A stretch of 64,000 nucleotides of DNA from Lacicoccus alkaliphilus DSM 16010 (lineage in GTDB: Bacteria; Bacillota; Bacilli; Staphylococcales; Salinicoccaceae). Below the pieces are notes generated by a model that ran no database searches, was not told the origin of the DNA, and was given only the letters and a program-made list of their open reading frames with translations. The translations under genes and the position numbers were made by a program. Of the stretch, positions 8,688-18,097 are shown piece by piece. The stretch is taken from the NCBI RefSeq assembly GCF_900142805.1, contig NZ_FRCF01000002.1, forward strand, positions 839,651 through 903,650, in the 5' to 3' direction. Each line of letters begins with the position of its first letter. The first letter of the stretch is position 1.

Positions 8688-9308
8688 TTACTCCTTCAAC
8701 TTATTTATTTCATATTCGATTTCGATCGTCTTGTTCAATTTATTGCTTTTAAGACCACATTTGAATGCATCTCCGAAAATGAAACCATCTTTAAGCGGTA
8801 CTGTGCCGCAGAATACAGTGGCGTCTTTCAATTCAACACCATTCTCCTTCAGGAAGGTTTTGATTTCCTCCAAAGGGATGATGGCTGAAACATTGCCCGA
8901 CTGGTATTCGACCCATTCACCATCATTTTTCACGTAGCTGAATAACTCAAGATCATCCCATTCATCTTCAATATCGTTGAATTTGATCGTTTCTTCAGCC
9001 AATGGTTTGGGACAGATCTGCTTTGATTTTTGAATTGAAATGGTTTCAAGACCCCTGTCTGTGTGATCGCTTCCAACAGTGACCTCGATATTTCCATCTG
9101 CATCTGCAATCAGTACAATCTCCACTTCACCGCTCGTCTCGTCCCCGATGATATGAATCTTATCGCTGTAATTAAGCAGCTCAGGGTTCAAATGGTAAAG
9201 CTCCGGTACACTTTTCGGCTCGGGAACACCGATTTTTTTCAGCTCTTCAATATGCTCCCACGTTTTGTCCTTGTTTCTTCCTGCATAACCAATTGCGTAT
9301 AAATTCAA
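8688..9308 (-). CDS. DUF2848 family protein
   Basis: 206 residues. The start is a TTG at 9308 with AGGAG 7 bases upstream; the nearby ATG runs straight into a stop. The sequence fits my memory of DUF2848: an opening AIGYAGR, then DETSGEVEIVLIAD, TVGSDHTDRGLE, KSKQICPKPLA and a late FCGTVPLKDGFIFGDAF. The last block resembles the fumarylacetoacetate-hydrolase fold, so an enzymatic role on a small oxo-acid is possible, but no function is established. It is the first gene of the operon with the amidase and TRAP transporter. Confidence 0.75.
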   Translation of the reverse strand: MNLYAIGYAGRNKDKTWEHIEELKKIGVPEPKSVPELYHLNPELLNYSDKIHIIGDETSGEVEIVLIADADGNIEVTVGSDHTDRGLETISIQKSKQICPKPLAEETIKFNDIEDEWDDLELFSYVKNDGEWVEYQSGNVSAIIPLEEIKTFLKENGVELKDATVFCGTVPLKDGFIFGDAFKCGLKSNKLNKTIEIEYEINKLKE

Positions 9309-9328
9309 GTCATCACTCCTAATGTATT

Positions 9329-9365
9329 ATGTATACATTATATTTTATACATTGTTTCATGTAAA
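9329..9365 (-). promoter_or_regulatory. Promoter and FCD-GntR-type operator of the DUF2848-amidase-TRAP operon
   Basis: On the minus strand TTTACA (-35, 9360-9365) and TATAAT (-10, 9337-9342) are 17 bases apart. The palindrome ATGTATACAT (9329-9338) overlaps the -10 and the start site; TGTATACA-like cores are typical operators of FCD GntR proteins, and such a regulator ends this operon. Confidence 0.65.
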
Positions 9366-9466
9366 GGCTTTCATTGAATTTTTCTGAAAAATCATTATCC
9401 AGATTCAATCCCCCGTTGCTTGAAGCCTCACCTCGTCTGCTCCCCAAACATTGAACACACAAAAAA

Positions 9467-9498
9467 AGTATGCCCCGGCTCTCTCCCGGAGACATACT
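9467..9498 (-). terminator. Terminator of the cupin gene
   Basis: AGTATG and CATACT plus CCGG/CCGG arms form an imperfect hairpin followed on the minus strand by a run of seven T, 32 bases after the cupin stop. It separates the cupin gene from the operon promoter that follows. Confidence 0.7.
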
Positions 9499-9529
9499 AT
9501 TATGCGATTTCATCTTTAGATCAGCAGTA

Positions 9530-9874
9530 TTACTTGTAATAAACCACTTCAAACATCTTGCAGCCATTCGGTGACTTCCACGGACCATGCTTCATACCAG
9601 GCGGTCTTGAAGCAACCATACCGGCGGTGAATTCCTTATTCAACTCGAGATCTATCACCGACCCCTCTATGATATACAGCTCTTCCCAATAATCATGAAC
9701 CTGCACACCCTCTTCGGAAGTGTCCACTCCCGGAGGGAACTCCGATACCCTGACAAAATCACCCGTCTCTTCATCTTTTGAAATGACTCTTTGTGTCCTT
9801 CCTTTGGTGGAGCCTGGGATTTGCTCGGCTTCAAACTCTTCGAAATGTGTAAATTCAATTTCCGGTCTTGTCAT
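9530..9874 (-). CDS. Small cupin-domain protein (ChrR-like)
   Basis: 114 residues, a single beta-barrel cupin. The metal-binding motif is partly visible: a HDYWEELYIIEG stretch (cupin motif 1, G(X)5HXH variant) and PPGMKHGPW (motif 2, with His). AGGAGG precedes the ATG. Such stand-alone cupins act as metal-dependent isomerases, dioxygenases or sensors; which applies here cannot be told. It has its own terminator, so it is a separate unit beside the amidase-TRAP operon. Confidence 0.75.
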   Translation of the reverse strand: MTRPEIEFTHFEEFEAEQIPGSTKGRTQRVISKDEETGDFVRVSEFPPGVDTSEEGVQVHDYWEELYIIEGSVIDLELNKEFTAGMVASRPPGMKHGPWKSPNGCKMFEVVYYK

Positions 9875-10018
9875 TCTGCATCCTCCTCATATTTTTAAAT
9901 ATTTTTATAATCTACTGTAATAGTAAACACAGTGATTTATATAATTCAAATTTAAAGTCACTAAGTTCAACCTGATTCACAAATCACCCATGCATCAGGA
10001 TTATGGCACATCAAAAAA

Positions 10019-10042
10019 ACGCCCGGTCATCTGCCCGGGCGT
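10019..10042 (-). terminator. Terminator of the fmdA-fmdB unit
   Basis: ACGCCCGG / CCGGGCGT forms an 8-bp stem, followed on the minus strand by seven T. It lies 60 bases past the fmdB stop. Confidence 0.8.
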
Positions 10043-10101
10043 CTCCTATCATCACCAGTTCACCGACCTTCAAAGCTGATATGCTCCATATGGCCGCTTG
10101 A

Positions 10102-10365
10102 CTACACCATCCACGGCCGTGGGTTGGCGTTCAGCTCCTTTATATTACTTTGCGGCAATGCTTCCTTCTTCACCACTTTCGGCGTCATGCCGCCCTCGAC
10201 GCGTTTCTTCAATTTCGTATCCATCCTGCCGACTTGAAAGCCATCATATTTCCTTATTGTCCCCGCACCGCATTCCGGGCAGAAATCATTTGCCAGATCT
10301 GCCGACATCGATTTCCATACGTCATATTCACCGCAAGTCGTGCATGTGAAAGTATACTTGGGCAT
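10102..10365 (-). CDS. fmdB: FmdB-type zinc-ribbon protein
   Basis: 87 residues with two CxxC knuckles (CTTC near residue 8 and CPEC near residue 34), the usual N-terminal zinc ribbon of FmdB proteins, then a basic tail. FmdB accompanies formamidase/acetamidase operons and has been viewed as a regulatory partner. Its ATG directly abuts the stop codon of the formamidase gene, so the two are translationally linked. Confidence 0.85.
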   Translation of the reverse strand: MPKYTFTCTTCGEYDVWKSMSADLANDFCPECGAGTIRKYDGFQVGRMDTKLKKRVEGGMTPKVVKKEALPQSNIKELNANPRPWMV

Positions 10366-11553
10366 CTAATCATCCAACTTCGGAATGATGTTGTCGTCAA
10401 ATATTTCTTTTGGCAAGGACAATGTACAGCAGGCATTCGGTATATCGACGATGCCGCCGATGTTGCCCTGGACCGGTGCGGTGCCGAGCAGCATATACGC
10501 CTGCTCACCGGTGAATCCGCATGTCTTCAGAAATTCGATGGCATTGAGGCAGGCGTTCCTGTATGCCGTATTCGCATCCAGGTATGTCTGGCCGCCGGAA
10601 AATTCATTCACTGAAATGCCTTCGAACACGAGGTATTCATTATAGTGCGGCATGACGGGTCCCGGCTGGAAGGCAGGATTCCGCTCAATCTTATGTTTCT
10701 TCATGCCGCCTTTGATGACATCCACTTTCAGCTCGATCCATCCCGGCATTTCAATGCCGCCGCAGAATGTGATCTCACCGTCCCCTTGAGAAAAGTGCAG
10801 ATCTCCGACCGACAGGTTCGCCCCGTCCACAAATACAGGGAAATAAATTCTCGAGCCCTTTGACAGGTTCTTGATGTCACAGTTGCCGCCGTTCTCCCTT
10901 GGAGGCACCGTCCGTGCGCCTTCCCTTGCCACCCTGTCGAAGTCCTCCCCCGTCAAGGTGCCAAGGACGACCGAGTCCTCGTCAGGGAGTTCCGCAAGCG
11001 GCGGCACGCGCTCAGGATCCGTATCCACCAATTTCTTTTCCCTGCGGTTCCATTCATCCAGAAGTTCCTGTGAAGGGGCGACGCCGATCAGGCCGGGATG
11101 GATGATGCCGGCAAACCTGACATTGGGTACATGTCGGCTCGTGGCATAAATGCCTTCGAAGTCCCATATGGATTTTGCTGCATCCGGGTAATGATCGACC
11201 AGGAAACTGCCGCCATTCTCTTTTGCGAAAATGCCGTTGAAGCCCCATTCATGTGCACTGAAGGTGCCGATATCCAAAATGTCGACTACGAGCAGGTCCC
11301 CGGGTTCCACACCATTGACATGGACCGGACCGCTCAGGACGTGGACGCGCTTCAAATTCACATCCCTGATGTCAGACGGGTCATCATTGTTTGAAATCTG
11401 ACCGTCCGTCCAATCGAGGCATTCGAGCTTGAATGTCTCACCAGGATCTACGGAAAAGGCTGCGGGGATGTCGGGATGCCAGCGATTGTGGCCGGGGCGC
11501 TTCTGCTCATGCATCTTTTTAGTCAAATCCACTTCGAAAATCTGCTTGGACAT
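10366..11553 (-). CDS. fmdA: Formamidase (acetamidase/formamidase family)
   Basis: 395 residues, normal family length. Visible signature stretches are GHNRWHPDIPAAF near the start, LSGPVHVNGVEPGDLLVVDIL, HPGLIGVAPS, GGNCDIKNLSKGSRIYFPVFVDGA and GDLHFSQGDGEITFCGGIE, which are characteristic of FmdA/AmdA. The enzyme cleaves formamide (or short amides) to formate and ammonia in the cytoplasm. AGGAGG precedes the ATG. It forms a two-gene unit with fmdB and is next to a BenE-type transporter. Exact substrate is inferred from family. Confidence 0.93.
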   Translation of the reverse strand: MSKQIFEVDLTKKMHEQKRPGHNRWHPDIPAAFSVDPGETFKLECLDWTDGQISNNDDPSDIRDVNLKRVHVLSGPVHVNGVEPGDLLVVDILDIGTFSAHEWGFNGIFAKENGGSFLVDHYPDAAKSIWDFEGIYATSRHVPNVRFAGIIHPGLIGVAPSQELLDEWNRREKKLVDTDPERVPPLAELPDEDSVVLGTLTGEDFDRVAREGARTVPPRENGGNCDIKNLSKGSRIYFPVFVDGANLSVGDLHFSQGDGEITFCGGIEMPGWIELKVDVIKGGMKKHKIERNPAFQPGPVMPHYNEYLVFEGISVNEFSGGQTYLDANTAYRNACLNAIEFLKTCGFTGEQAYMLLGTAPVQGNIGGIVDIPNACCTLSLPKEIFDDNIIPKLDD

Positions 11554-11567
11554 GTTCTACCTCCTAA

Positions 11568-11601
11568 AATTTTGGTGTAATTTTATCATATAACCAAAAT
11601 T
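11568..11601 (-). promoter_or_regulatory. Inverted repeat across the fmdA promoter
   Basis: AATTTTGGT (11568-11576) and ACCAAAATT (11593-11601) are perfect 9-bp inverted arms 16 bases apart. On the minus strand a TATGAT -10 lies between the arms, with TTGTTT 17 bases upstream as a weak -35. An operator for an unknown regulator, coded elsewhere, is the likeliest reading. Confidence 0.5.
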
Positions 11602-11652
11602 ATAAATAAACAAGCTTTTATGTAAGCGCATTCATGAAATGATTGAAAAACA

Positions 11653-11670
11653 CCCCTGATGCTTCAGGGG
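11653..11670 (-). terminator. Terminator of the BenE-type gene
   Basis: CCCCTGA / TCAGGGG with a 4-base loop, followed on the minus strand by GTGTTTTTC. It lies 15 bases after the transporter stop codon. Confidence 0.8.
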
Positions 11671-11684
11671 AGAAAAACTTATCT

Positions 11685-12842
11685 TCAGTCCGTTTTCTTC
11701 AAAAATACAGCGTATAAAATCGTACCGACAATCAAACTCAACAGGGGCGCCGACAAGATGTAGATATTGATGTTCACCGCCGAGATGACGAATGAAACCA
11801 GCATGATCAAAATACTCGCTTTTGATTTCAAGTTCATCAGGCTTTTGAAGCAGCTGAGTAAGATGCCGAGTAAAGTGAGTATGACGATGATGGAGATCAG
11901 TTCACCGGGGATCGCGATCATCAGGGTGATCATCAGAGGGGCCAGCAGTCCAAAAAGTACAATCAAAATGCCCGCCACCACCGCGCTTTTGTACCGCTCA
12001 CTCTTAACCCCGGCCTCCGCATTACTGCAGATCGTCGTCGACATGCCGCCGATCCCGGCCGCATGGCCACCGAACATACTGACGATGGATACACCGATGC
12101 CTGAAGACAGCACCACTTGCTGAAAAGGCACTTCATAACCGTTCTTCTTCAAGGCACTTAAGGAGATGGACACTTCATTGCTCAGAATCATCACGGCAAC
12201 CGGAATCGAAATCACGGTGATGGTCACCATATCAATCTTGGGCTCCATGAACGCCACCGCAAAGACCACTTGATCAACCTCAAAGCTTTCAAAACCAATA
12301 AACAGAGCGGTTATGAAAACCACTGCCAGCCCGCCAAAGAACCCCGGGATGTTCTTGAGGTATACCTGCACCAGAAAATAAGCGAGAACCGATGCTGCCA
12401 GGACCAATACATAGCTGGATAAATCCAATATCGAGCTCAGTATATAATTCACCACTATCCCTGCAAGCATCGCCTCTATGATGTAGTTCGGAATGGAGGT
12501 GATGAAATCCCTCAGAAATTTCAATTGGCTGATCACAAGGAGCAGCAGGCCGGCGATCAAATACCCGCCCACCATCTCATTGATGCTGAACCCCTGCATC
12601 ACCGGTATCAGGTAGATCGCCGTCGCCAGAGAATGCGCACCGATCAGCGGCATCCTGTATTTGAGCGTCAAGACCAGACTGATCAATCCGCCCATGACGT
12701 ATATGGAAGACATCCATGAAAAAAGCTGTAACTCACTCAACCCCAGATCCCGGGCGGATTCGATGATCACCATGCCTGAAAAGGATGTCAGAAGGGCAGC
12801 AATGATGCCGGTGAAAATATGTTCCGGTTTAATACGCTTCAT
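11685..12842 (-). CDS. BenE-family transporter
   Basis: 385 residues from the ATG at 12842, which aligns with the start of the second copy at 17235; an ATG two codons earlier (12848) is the alternative. About 11-12 hydrophobic segments fill the protein. FGGHAAGIGGMSTTICSNAEAG and the following RYKSAVVAGILIVLFGLLAP fit the BenE benzoate/H+ symporter family. Members import aromatic acids, but distant members have untested substrates, so benzoate should not be assumed. It is a single-gene unit next to the formamidase operon and has a near-identical but broken copy 3.2 kb away. Confidence 0.8.
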   Translation of the reverse strand: MKRIKPEHIFTGIIAALLTSFSGMVIIESARDLGLSELQLFSWMSSIYVMGGLISLVLTLKYRMPLIGAHSLATAIYLIPVMQGFSINEMVGGYLIAGLLLLVISQLKFLRDFITSIPNYIIEAMLAGIVVNYILSSILDLSSYVLVLAASVLAYFLVQVYLKNIPGFFGGLAVVFITALFIGFESFEVDQVVFAVAFMEPKIDMVTITVISIPVAVMILSNEVSISLSALKKNGYEVPFQQVVLSSGIGVSIVSMFGGHAAGIGGMSTTICSNAEAGVKSERYKSAVVAGILIVLFGLLAPLMITLMIAIPGELISIIVILTLLGILLSCFKSLMNLKSKASILIMLVSFVISAVNINIYILSAPLLSLIVGTILYAVFLKKTD

Positions 12843-12908
12843 GATCATTCCGCCCCGCCTTTTATATGATGTAATGATTGGAGCTGTCCTGGTGACTGAT
12901 AAACGATG

Positions 12909-14135
12909 TTATAATAAATTGCAAGAAATTCTGAAGTTCAAGTGGATAGACCACTCGCCGTGTGCTTGGGTTGCATTCTCAGATGCCATGTCATTTTTAT
13001 ATTTCTGCCCGCTGCCGCAAAGGCATGGCTCATTGCCTCCCACCTTTGGCGAGGTGACCGGTGCACGAACTTTAGGGATAAAGGCATCCAATTCGGAGGA
13101 TAGTCTATGGTCCTACCGCCCCAGCTTCTGAAGTGCGCTGATTTTCCAGTCTTCAAGTTCAGGGTGATCATACCCCATGACTTTAAAATAGCCGTAAGCC
13201 ATTTCGTCCATGTCAAAGATCTGTCCCTTGTATTCATAAGTCATATAGTCTTCAATTTCAGGGCGGCCTTCTGCTGTCAGCTGCTCAGCGAGCCCTCTGA
13301 TGGCGACAGATTTCATATCGGTGTCCTCGATCGTCCAATACAGGTGTTTGAGTGCTTCGATTGCACCTGCGGTATGGGTCTTCAATCTGGTATATGGGAG
13401 CAAGACCTGCAGCCAGTGGTTCGACCGCCTCGACGACCCGGCCCGACTGGAACCCGACGAGTGCATCCTTCAGCTCCTCCAGTAAAATATCCTCATCACG
13501 GAGCAGCAGTGATGCCAATTCTTCAATCATGCTCTCATCTTTGATCGGACCGGCTTTGTAGACGGCGATCATGCCTTTAAAATCAAAATAAGGTGGCGAT
13601 TTCTGCTCTCGGATGGTGTGCCGCAAATCTTCCGGATCAACCCAGCCTTCCTTCGCCTGCCTATATGCCATCGCTTTTGCCCTGTTGTACGGTCGCTGAT
13701 CATAGTGTTCGAGCGACTCCATTTCCTTCAAATGGTTTTCAAGCATTTGTTCGAGTTCATCCTGTGACGCTTCAGCCACCTGGGTGAAAAAACCCATTCC
13801 TCCATTGAAAATACAGATTGGAGCACTTCACGGTTTTCAATTTTCACATCAAGCGGCAATCCTTCAGCAACTCTTTTGAGTGAGAGCGCGATGAATCCGG
13901 GCGCGCTTTTCATCGCTTCCATCAATAAAGGAACATCTTCGTTGGAAAATGTCATATCTCCTATTGCAGTAGCATAATCCGAAGCTTTCTCCGGCTTCTC
14001 TATTACTTCCTTCAAAAGCCTCGCCGGCCACTCCGGTTTTGTGGAAGGGAAAGTGCCGACTGCATTAAGTGCAAAATGACGCACCACTTTATCATCAGAA
14101 GTCAGGTAAGGATCGATTCTTTCAAGCAGGTCCAT
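12909..14135 (-). pseudogene. Decayed HEAT-like/SEC-C domain protein gene
   Basis: Reading from the ATG at 14135, one protein is spread over several frames. The first frame (about 115 residues) shifts near 13785-13797 at a GGGTTTTTTC tract into the frame beginning MGFFTQVAEAS. A second shift near 13375-13400 leads into the frame carrying LKTHTAGAIEALKHLY. That frame meets TAG at 13113-13115 and then continues in frame into a SEC-C-like tail, EPCLCGSGQKYKN, whose last zinc ligands (normally C-C or C-H) are missing. Two frameshifts, one stop and a damaged zinc site mark a dead gene. The intact relative would be roughly 400 residues; function unknown. Confidence 0.75.
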
Positions 14136-14204
14136 ATGGAAAACCTCTTTATCTTTTAGTTGAACACATTATAACAAAACATTCATCAAAAACTGAAAAT
14201 ATAA

Positions 14205-14240
14205 ACAGGTTCCGGTTTTAAAATTTATACCGGAGCCTGT
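14205..14240. terminator. Hairpin terminator upstream of the decayed SEC-C gene
   Basis: ACAGG-T-TCCGGT / ACCGGA-G-CCTGT arms with a 12-base loop lie just past the stop of the ABC-class ATPase gene (14262) and before the start of the decayed gene. It ends transcription of the ATPase gene. Confidence 0.7.
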
Positions 14241-14261
14241 CACTACTTTCAATTTATAATG

Positions 14262-15962
14262 TTACTTCACCTTCAACCCTCTATACCTGTTCACCGCAGC
14301 AATGAATTCCTGCTTCCTCGGCAATGCCATATTGCCCGGATGGCCGCCGAACGGTGATATGGCATCGAGACCTCCTTTTTCAATACGAGCATATATTTTA
14401 TCGGCCGCTTCAGATATCGTCACCCTATCATCCAGCACTTCGTCCTTGAAGTATTCGATCATCGCAGTGATTGCATTCGTCTGACTTGTATCCGTGAGCT
14501 GTTCCAGTCCGGAGATGTCAATGGATTCTTTGCCGTAGAGGATGGTGTGGAGCCCTTTTGATTTCAGTCTGCCATCCTTACCCCTTTTGGCAAAGCTCTT
14601 TTTAAGCGGTGTCCGCTCAGACAGCACTCCGAACGCTTTATGGGAAGTATCCGGCCTTCTGTAACCGTCGGTGTCTGCAATGGTCTTCGCTTCCCTGGTC
14701 ACATCCTTCAGCCGGTACTCATCCATCATCAGCACATGGTCGGCCGCTTCAAAGTAGTCACCGGACCCGCCGACGATGAGTATGGTGGACACACCCTTCT
14801 CCCCATACAGCGCCCGGATTTTATCAGAGAATGGTGTGATCGGCTCCTTGTCCGGGGCGATCAGCTTCTGCATGCGGGCGTCCCGGATCATGAAGTTGGT
14901 GGCAGATGTATCCTCATCGATGAGCATCAGTGAAGATCCCGCCTCCAATGCCTCCATTACGTTTGCCGCCTGTGAAGTGCTGCCGCTGGCATTTGCCGTT
15001 GAAAACTTGTGTGTATCCTTGCCGCCCGGCAGGTTGTTGATGAACGGGGCAATATCGACACCCGACACACTGCGCCCGTCTTCTGCACGGATTTTCACCG
15101 CGTCCGGACGCGTGAGAACGAGTTCCCTGCCGTCGCCTTCAATATGGTGATACACCCCGCGCTCCAATGCCTCAAGGAGCGTCGATTTACCGTGGTAGCC
15201 CCCGCCGACGATCAGTGTGATCCCTTCAGGGAGGCCCATCCCCGTGACTTTGTCTCCACTCGGTAATTCAATCTCCGTCTCCAGACTTTCCGGACTCTCG
15301 AAAGGCACCGCACCCTGCATCGGCCTATCCGACACCCCGCTCTCCCGAGGCAGTACTGAACCGTCCGCAACGAATGCGATCAAATTCTGCTCCTTCATCA
15401 CTTCCAGTATATGCTCCTGGTCAAGCATCAGAATGATCTGGTCTTTCAAACCCTGTTGATTAAGGTTTTTGTATAATAAAGACTCCACCGCTTCAGGCAT
15501 CATCTCACTGAATATGGAGGCGGCCGCCTTACCGAGTATCTTCCGGCCTGCAGCAGGGAGGCCCGCTTCGATCCGGACCTCGATTTCTTCATCACCGATC
15601 ACGACAGCGGTCCGCTCGAACATCTCCTGGCCGCAGCGGTCGATGAATACTTTGCCGTTGGTCCCCTGCCCTTTCGATTTCTTATTGAGCTGACCAATCT
15701 TTCTATCGAAAGTGCGTATCAGAAAATCGGAAGCGGCGATCCGCTCAGGCTTGGATTCAAGCAGATCATCCAGTATGCCGATGGTTTTCCGGTCGATGAT
15801 GATGCGCATTTTGGAAGGCGGCGCAAAGGGGTCGACCTGCACATGATCGACGGCGAGACGGAACCCGCCGAAGTCGTATATCCCTTTAATCTGTTTATAT
15901 CTGCCGTATGTCTGCCTGTCCAATGAGTGCAGCAGATGATTCAAATCATGATTAGTTTTCAT
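14262..15962 (-). CDS. ABC-class predicted ATPase (PF09818 family)
   Basis: 566 residues, the usual length of this stand-alone family. The Walker A loop is the variant GGGYHGKSTLL near residue 245, and the Walker B region is SSLMLIDEDTSATNFM near residue 335. A conserved C-terminal block, ISPFGGHPGNMALPRKQE, completes the pattern. There are no membrane segments and no partner permease, so it is a cytoplasmic ATPase rather than a transporter. Function is not established; older annotations such as isopentenyl isomerase are unsupported. AAAGGGA precedes the ATG. It stands alone in a region of decaying genes. Confidence 0.85.
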   Translation of the reverse strand: MKTNHDLNHLLHSLDRQTYGRYKQIKGIYDFGGFRLAVDHVQVDPFAPPSKMRIIIDRKTIGILDDLLESKPERIAASDFLIRTFDRKIGQLNKKSKGQGTNGKVFIDRCGQEMFERTAVVIGDEEIEVRIEAGLPAAGRKILGKAAASIFSEMMPEAVESLLYKNLNQQGLKDQIILMLDQEHILEVMKEQNLIAFVADGSVLPRESGVSDRPMQGAVPFESPESLETEIELPSGDKVTGMGLPEGITLIVGGGYHGKSTLLEALERGVYHHIEGDGRELVLTRPDAVKIRAEDGRSVSGVDIAPFINNLPGGKDTHKFSTANASGSTSQAANVMEALEAGSSLMLIDEDTSATNFMIRDARMQKLIAPDKEPITPFSDKIRALYGEKGVSTILIVGGSGDYFEAADHVLMMDEYRLKDVTREAKTIADTDGYRRPDTSHKAFGVLSERTPLKKSFAKRGKDGRLKSKGLHTILYGKESIDISGLEQLTDTSQTNAITAMIEYFKDEVLDDRVTISEAADKIYARIEKGGLDAISPFGGHPGNMALPRKQEFIAAVNRYRGLKVK

Positions 15963-16074
15963 CTAATTTCCCTTTCAGTACATTTGTTCAACCACTTGTT
16001 AAAGCGTCTGTTTCCCCTACTTAACCTAACATATTAAAACATATACAAAAACCTCAACTGATTGAAATCCACAG

Positions 16075-17235
16075 TCATCCCTGAATTTTCCCTTTTATAA
16101 AGAAACCATATAAAATATAGCCCACAATCAAACTCAATAAAGGCGCCGACAAAATGTAAACATTGATATTTGCAGCTGAAATGACAAACGAAATCATGAT
16201 GATGATACTCGTTCTGGATTTCAGACCCATTAAACTTTTGAAGCAATTCAATAAAATCCCGAGCAGTGTAAGTATGACGATGATGGATATCAACTCTCCC
16301 TGGATGGCCCTCATCAGATTGATCATCAAAGGGGCAAGTAATCCGAAAAGTACAATCAGACTGCCGGCCACCACTGCACTTTTATATCTCTCACCTTTAA
16401 CCCCGGCCTCCTCATTGCTGCAGATCGTCGTCGACATACCGCCGATCCCCGCCGCGTGCCCGCCGAACATGTTCACGATGGACGTCCCGATGCCTGAAGA
16501 TAATACCCCTTGCTGAAAAGGCACTTCATAGCCATTCTTCTTCAGGGCACTTAAGGAAATGGAAACTTCATTGCCCAGTATCATCACAGCCACCGGCAGC
16601 GAAATCACGGTGATGGTCACCAGATCAATCTGCGGCTCTATGAACGCCACTGAAAAGACCACTTGATCGACCTCAAAACTTTCAAATCCAATAAACAGAC
16701 TTGATATAAAGACAACGGCCAACCCACCAAAGAACCCCGGGATATTTTTTATGTATACCTGCACCAGAAAATAAGCGATGACCGATGCTGCCAGGATCAA
16801 TACATAAGCTGACAGCTCCAATATTGAACTGAGCATATAATTGACCACTATCCCGGCAAGCATCGCTTCTATAATGTAATTCGGTATGGAAATGATGAAA
16901 TCCCTGATGAATTTCAATTGACTGATCACCAGAAGCAGCAGACCGGCCATCAAATATCCTCCGACCATTTCATTGATGTTGAAGCCCTGCATAATCGGAA
17001 TCAAGAAAATTGCGGTCGCCAAAGAATGTGCACCGATCAAAGGCATCCTGTACTTTAATGTCAATACCAGACTGATTACACCACCCATAATATATATGGA
17101 AGCAATCCATGAATAAAGCTGTGACTAACTCAATCCCAAGTCGTTGGAGGCTTGGATAATCACCATACCTGAGAAGGCTGTCAACAAGGCAGCAATGATT
17201 CCGGTGAAAACATGTTGCGATTTAAAATTCTTCAT
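16075..17235 (-). pseudogene. Second BenE-family transporter, interrupted by an amber codon
   Basis: From the ATG at 17235 (AAAGG upstream) the sequence reads in one frame to 16075 except for TAG at 17125-17127, codon 37. There the intact paralogue at 11685-12842 has Glu (GLSELQLFSW against GLS-stop-SQLYSW). The rest is very similar to that paralogue, so it is a recent duplicate or near relative inactivated by one nonsense mutation. Translation restarting at the ATG at 17088 would lack the first membrane segment. Confidence 0.85.
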
Positions 17236-17326
17236 AAGTTAAAGCCCTTTCTATATACATAGAAAACGTTACTTAACAAGAATATTACCTCACCCTCATC
17301 GTCTATTAAACTGTTCACTTAAAAAA

Positions 17327-17352
17327 CTCTAATCCCACACAATAAATTAGAG
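17327..17352. terminator. Bidirectional hairpin terminator
   Basis: CTCTAAT / ATTAGAG arms, flanked by six A on the left and CTTTTT on the right, lie between the second BenE copy and the decayed SRPBCC gene. Confidence 0.6.
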
Positions 17353-17510
17353 CTTTTTAAATTTTTCATCTGCAGTTTCACAGATTCATATTAATATGCC
17401 CAATAATCTGGTTATAGACGGTGCCTGCTGACATACTTGAAATCAGAACCTTTCCATCATAAAACTTCTCTTTGTGCATTTCTAAGTATGTCAACAATAT
17501 TCCTTCAACT

Positions 17511-17887
17511 CTATCTGTTAAACGCCTCACTGTAGTACTCACGAAGCTCAGCTGCATTATCATCAAAAGTATGAGTGAAGATGATTCTGCATCTATCCTC
17601 CTCCTTCAATGAAATATTCACTTGATCATCAACTTCACGGGAGCCAAAGGAATATGGCTTCTCTAGTTCTGTAATTGTCGCACTGTATGTCGACCCTTCC
17701 CCATCATTGAAAGCAATCTTGCCACCGATCTTTGATCCATCTCTCCGGTTGCGAAAGGATACCATTCAGCGAAGTGATCAGGATCTGTAAGAGTAGAGAA
17801 AACTTCTTCAGGATGATGTAGGGTAAACTTTTCAAACCTTAAAATGTAACATCCGTTTGACTCATGCAGTCTGCCATATTCCGTCAT
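17511..17887 (-). pseudogene. Broken AHSA1/SRPBCC-family gene, first copy
   Basis: The ATG at 17887 opens a reading with HPEEVFSTLTDPDHFAEWYPF and TGEMD, the start of an AHSA1-type SRPBCC ligand-binding domain. Near 17730-17745 the frame shifts by one base to GGKIAFNDGEGSTYSATITELEKPYSF. Then RIIFTHTFDD runs directly into NAAELREYYSEAFN. In intact relatives, as I recall them, these two blocks are separated by some 35 residues (the WH-C-D helix), so an internal deletion is also likely. Function would have been small-molecule binding or chaperone-like; this copy is dead. Confidence 0.75.
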
Positions 17888-18097
17888 CTTTTCGTGCTCC
17901 TTTTTTCACCATTTATAATCACATAAAAAAAGACTGACGCTTCTTATATTCGTTTTCTTGCTTACGGTGCCATATTATTTTTAACTAAACGCTTCGTCAG
18001 AAAAAACTTTGATTCGATACAATACTAATATATACCCTAATAATACATTATCTCTGATCATCATATTATCAAAGCTTCATTTTAAGCTGATCAATTG

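Noticed and set aside
13113..13797. Programmed frameshifting in the SEC-C gene
   Set aside because: Two shifts, a stop codon and lost zinc ligands are better explained by decay; no pseudoknot or classic slippery heptamer with pause signal was seen.
17378..17566. 62-codon leftward ORF after the SRPBCC gene
   Set aside because: No ribosome site and no recognisable domain; it overlaps the decayed gene end and reads as chance.
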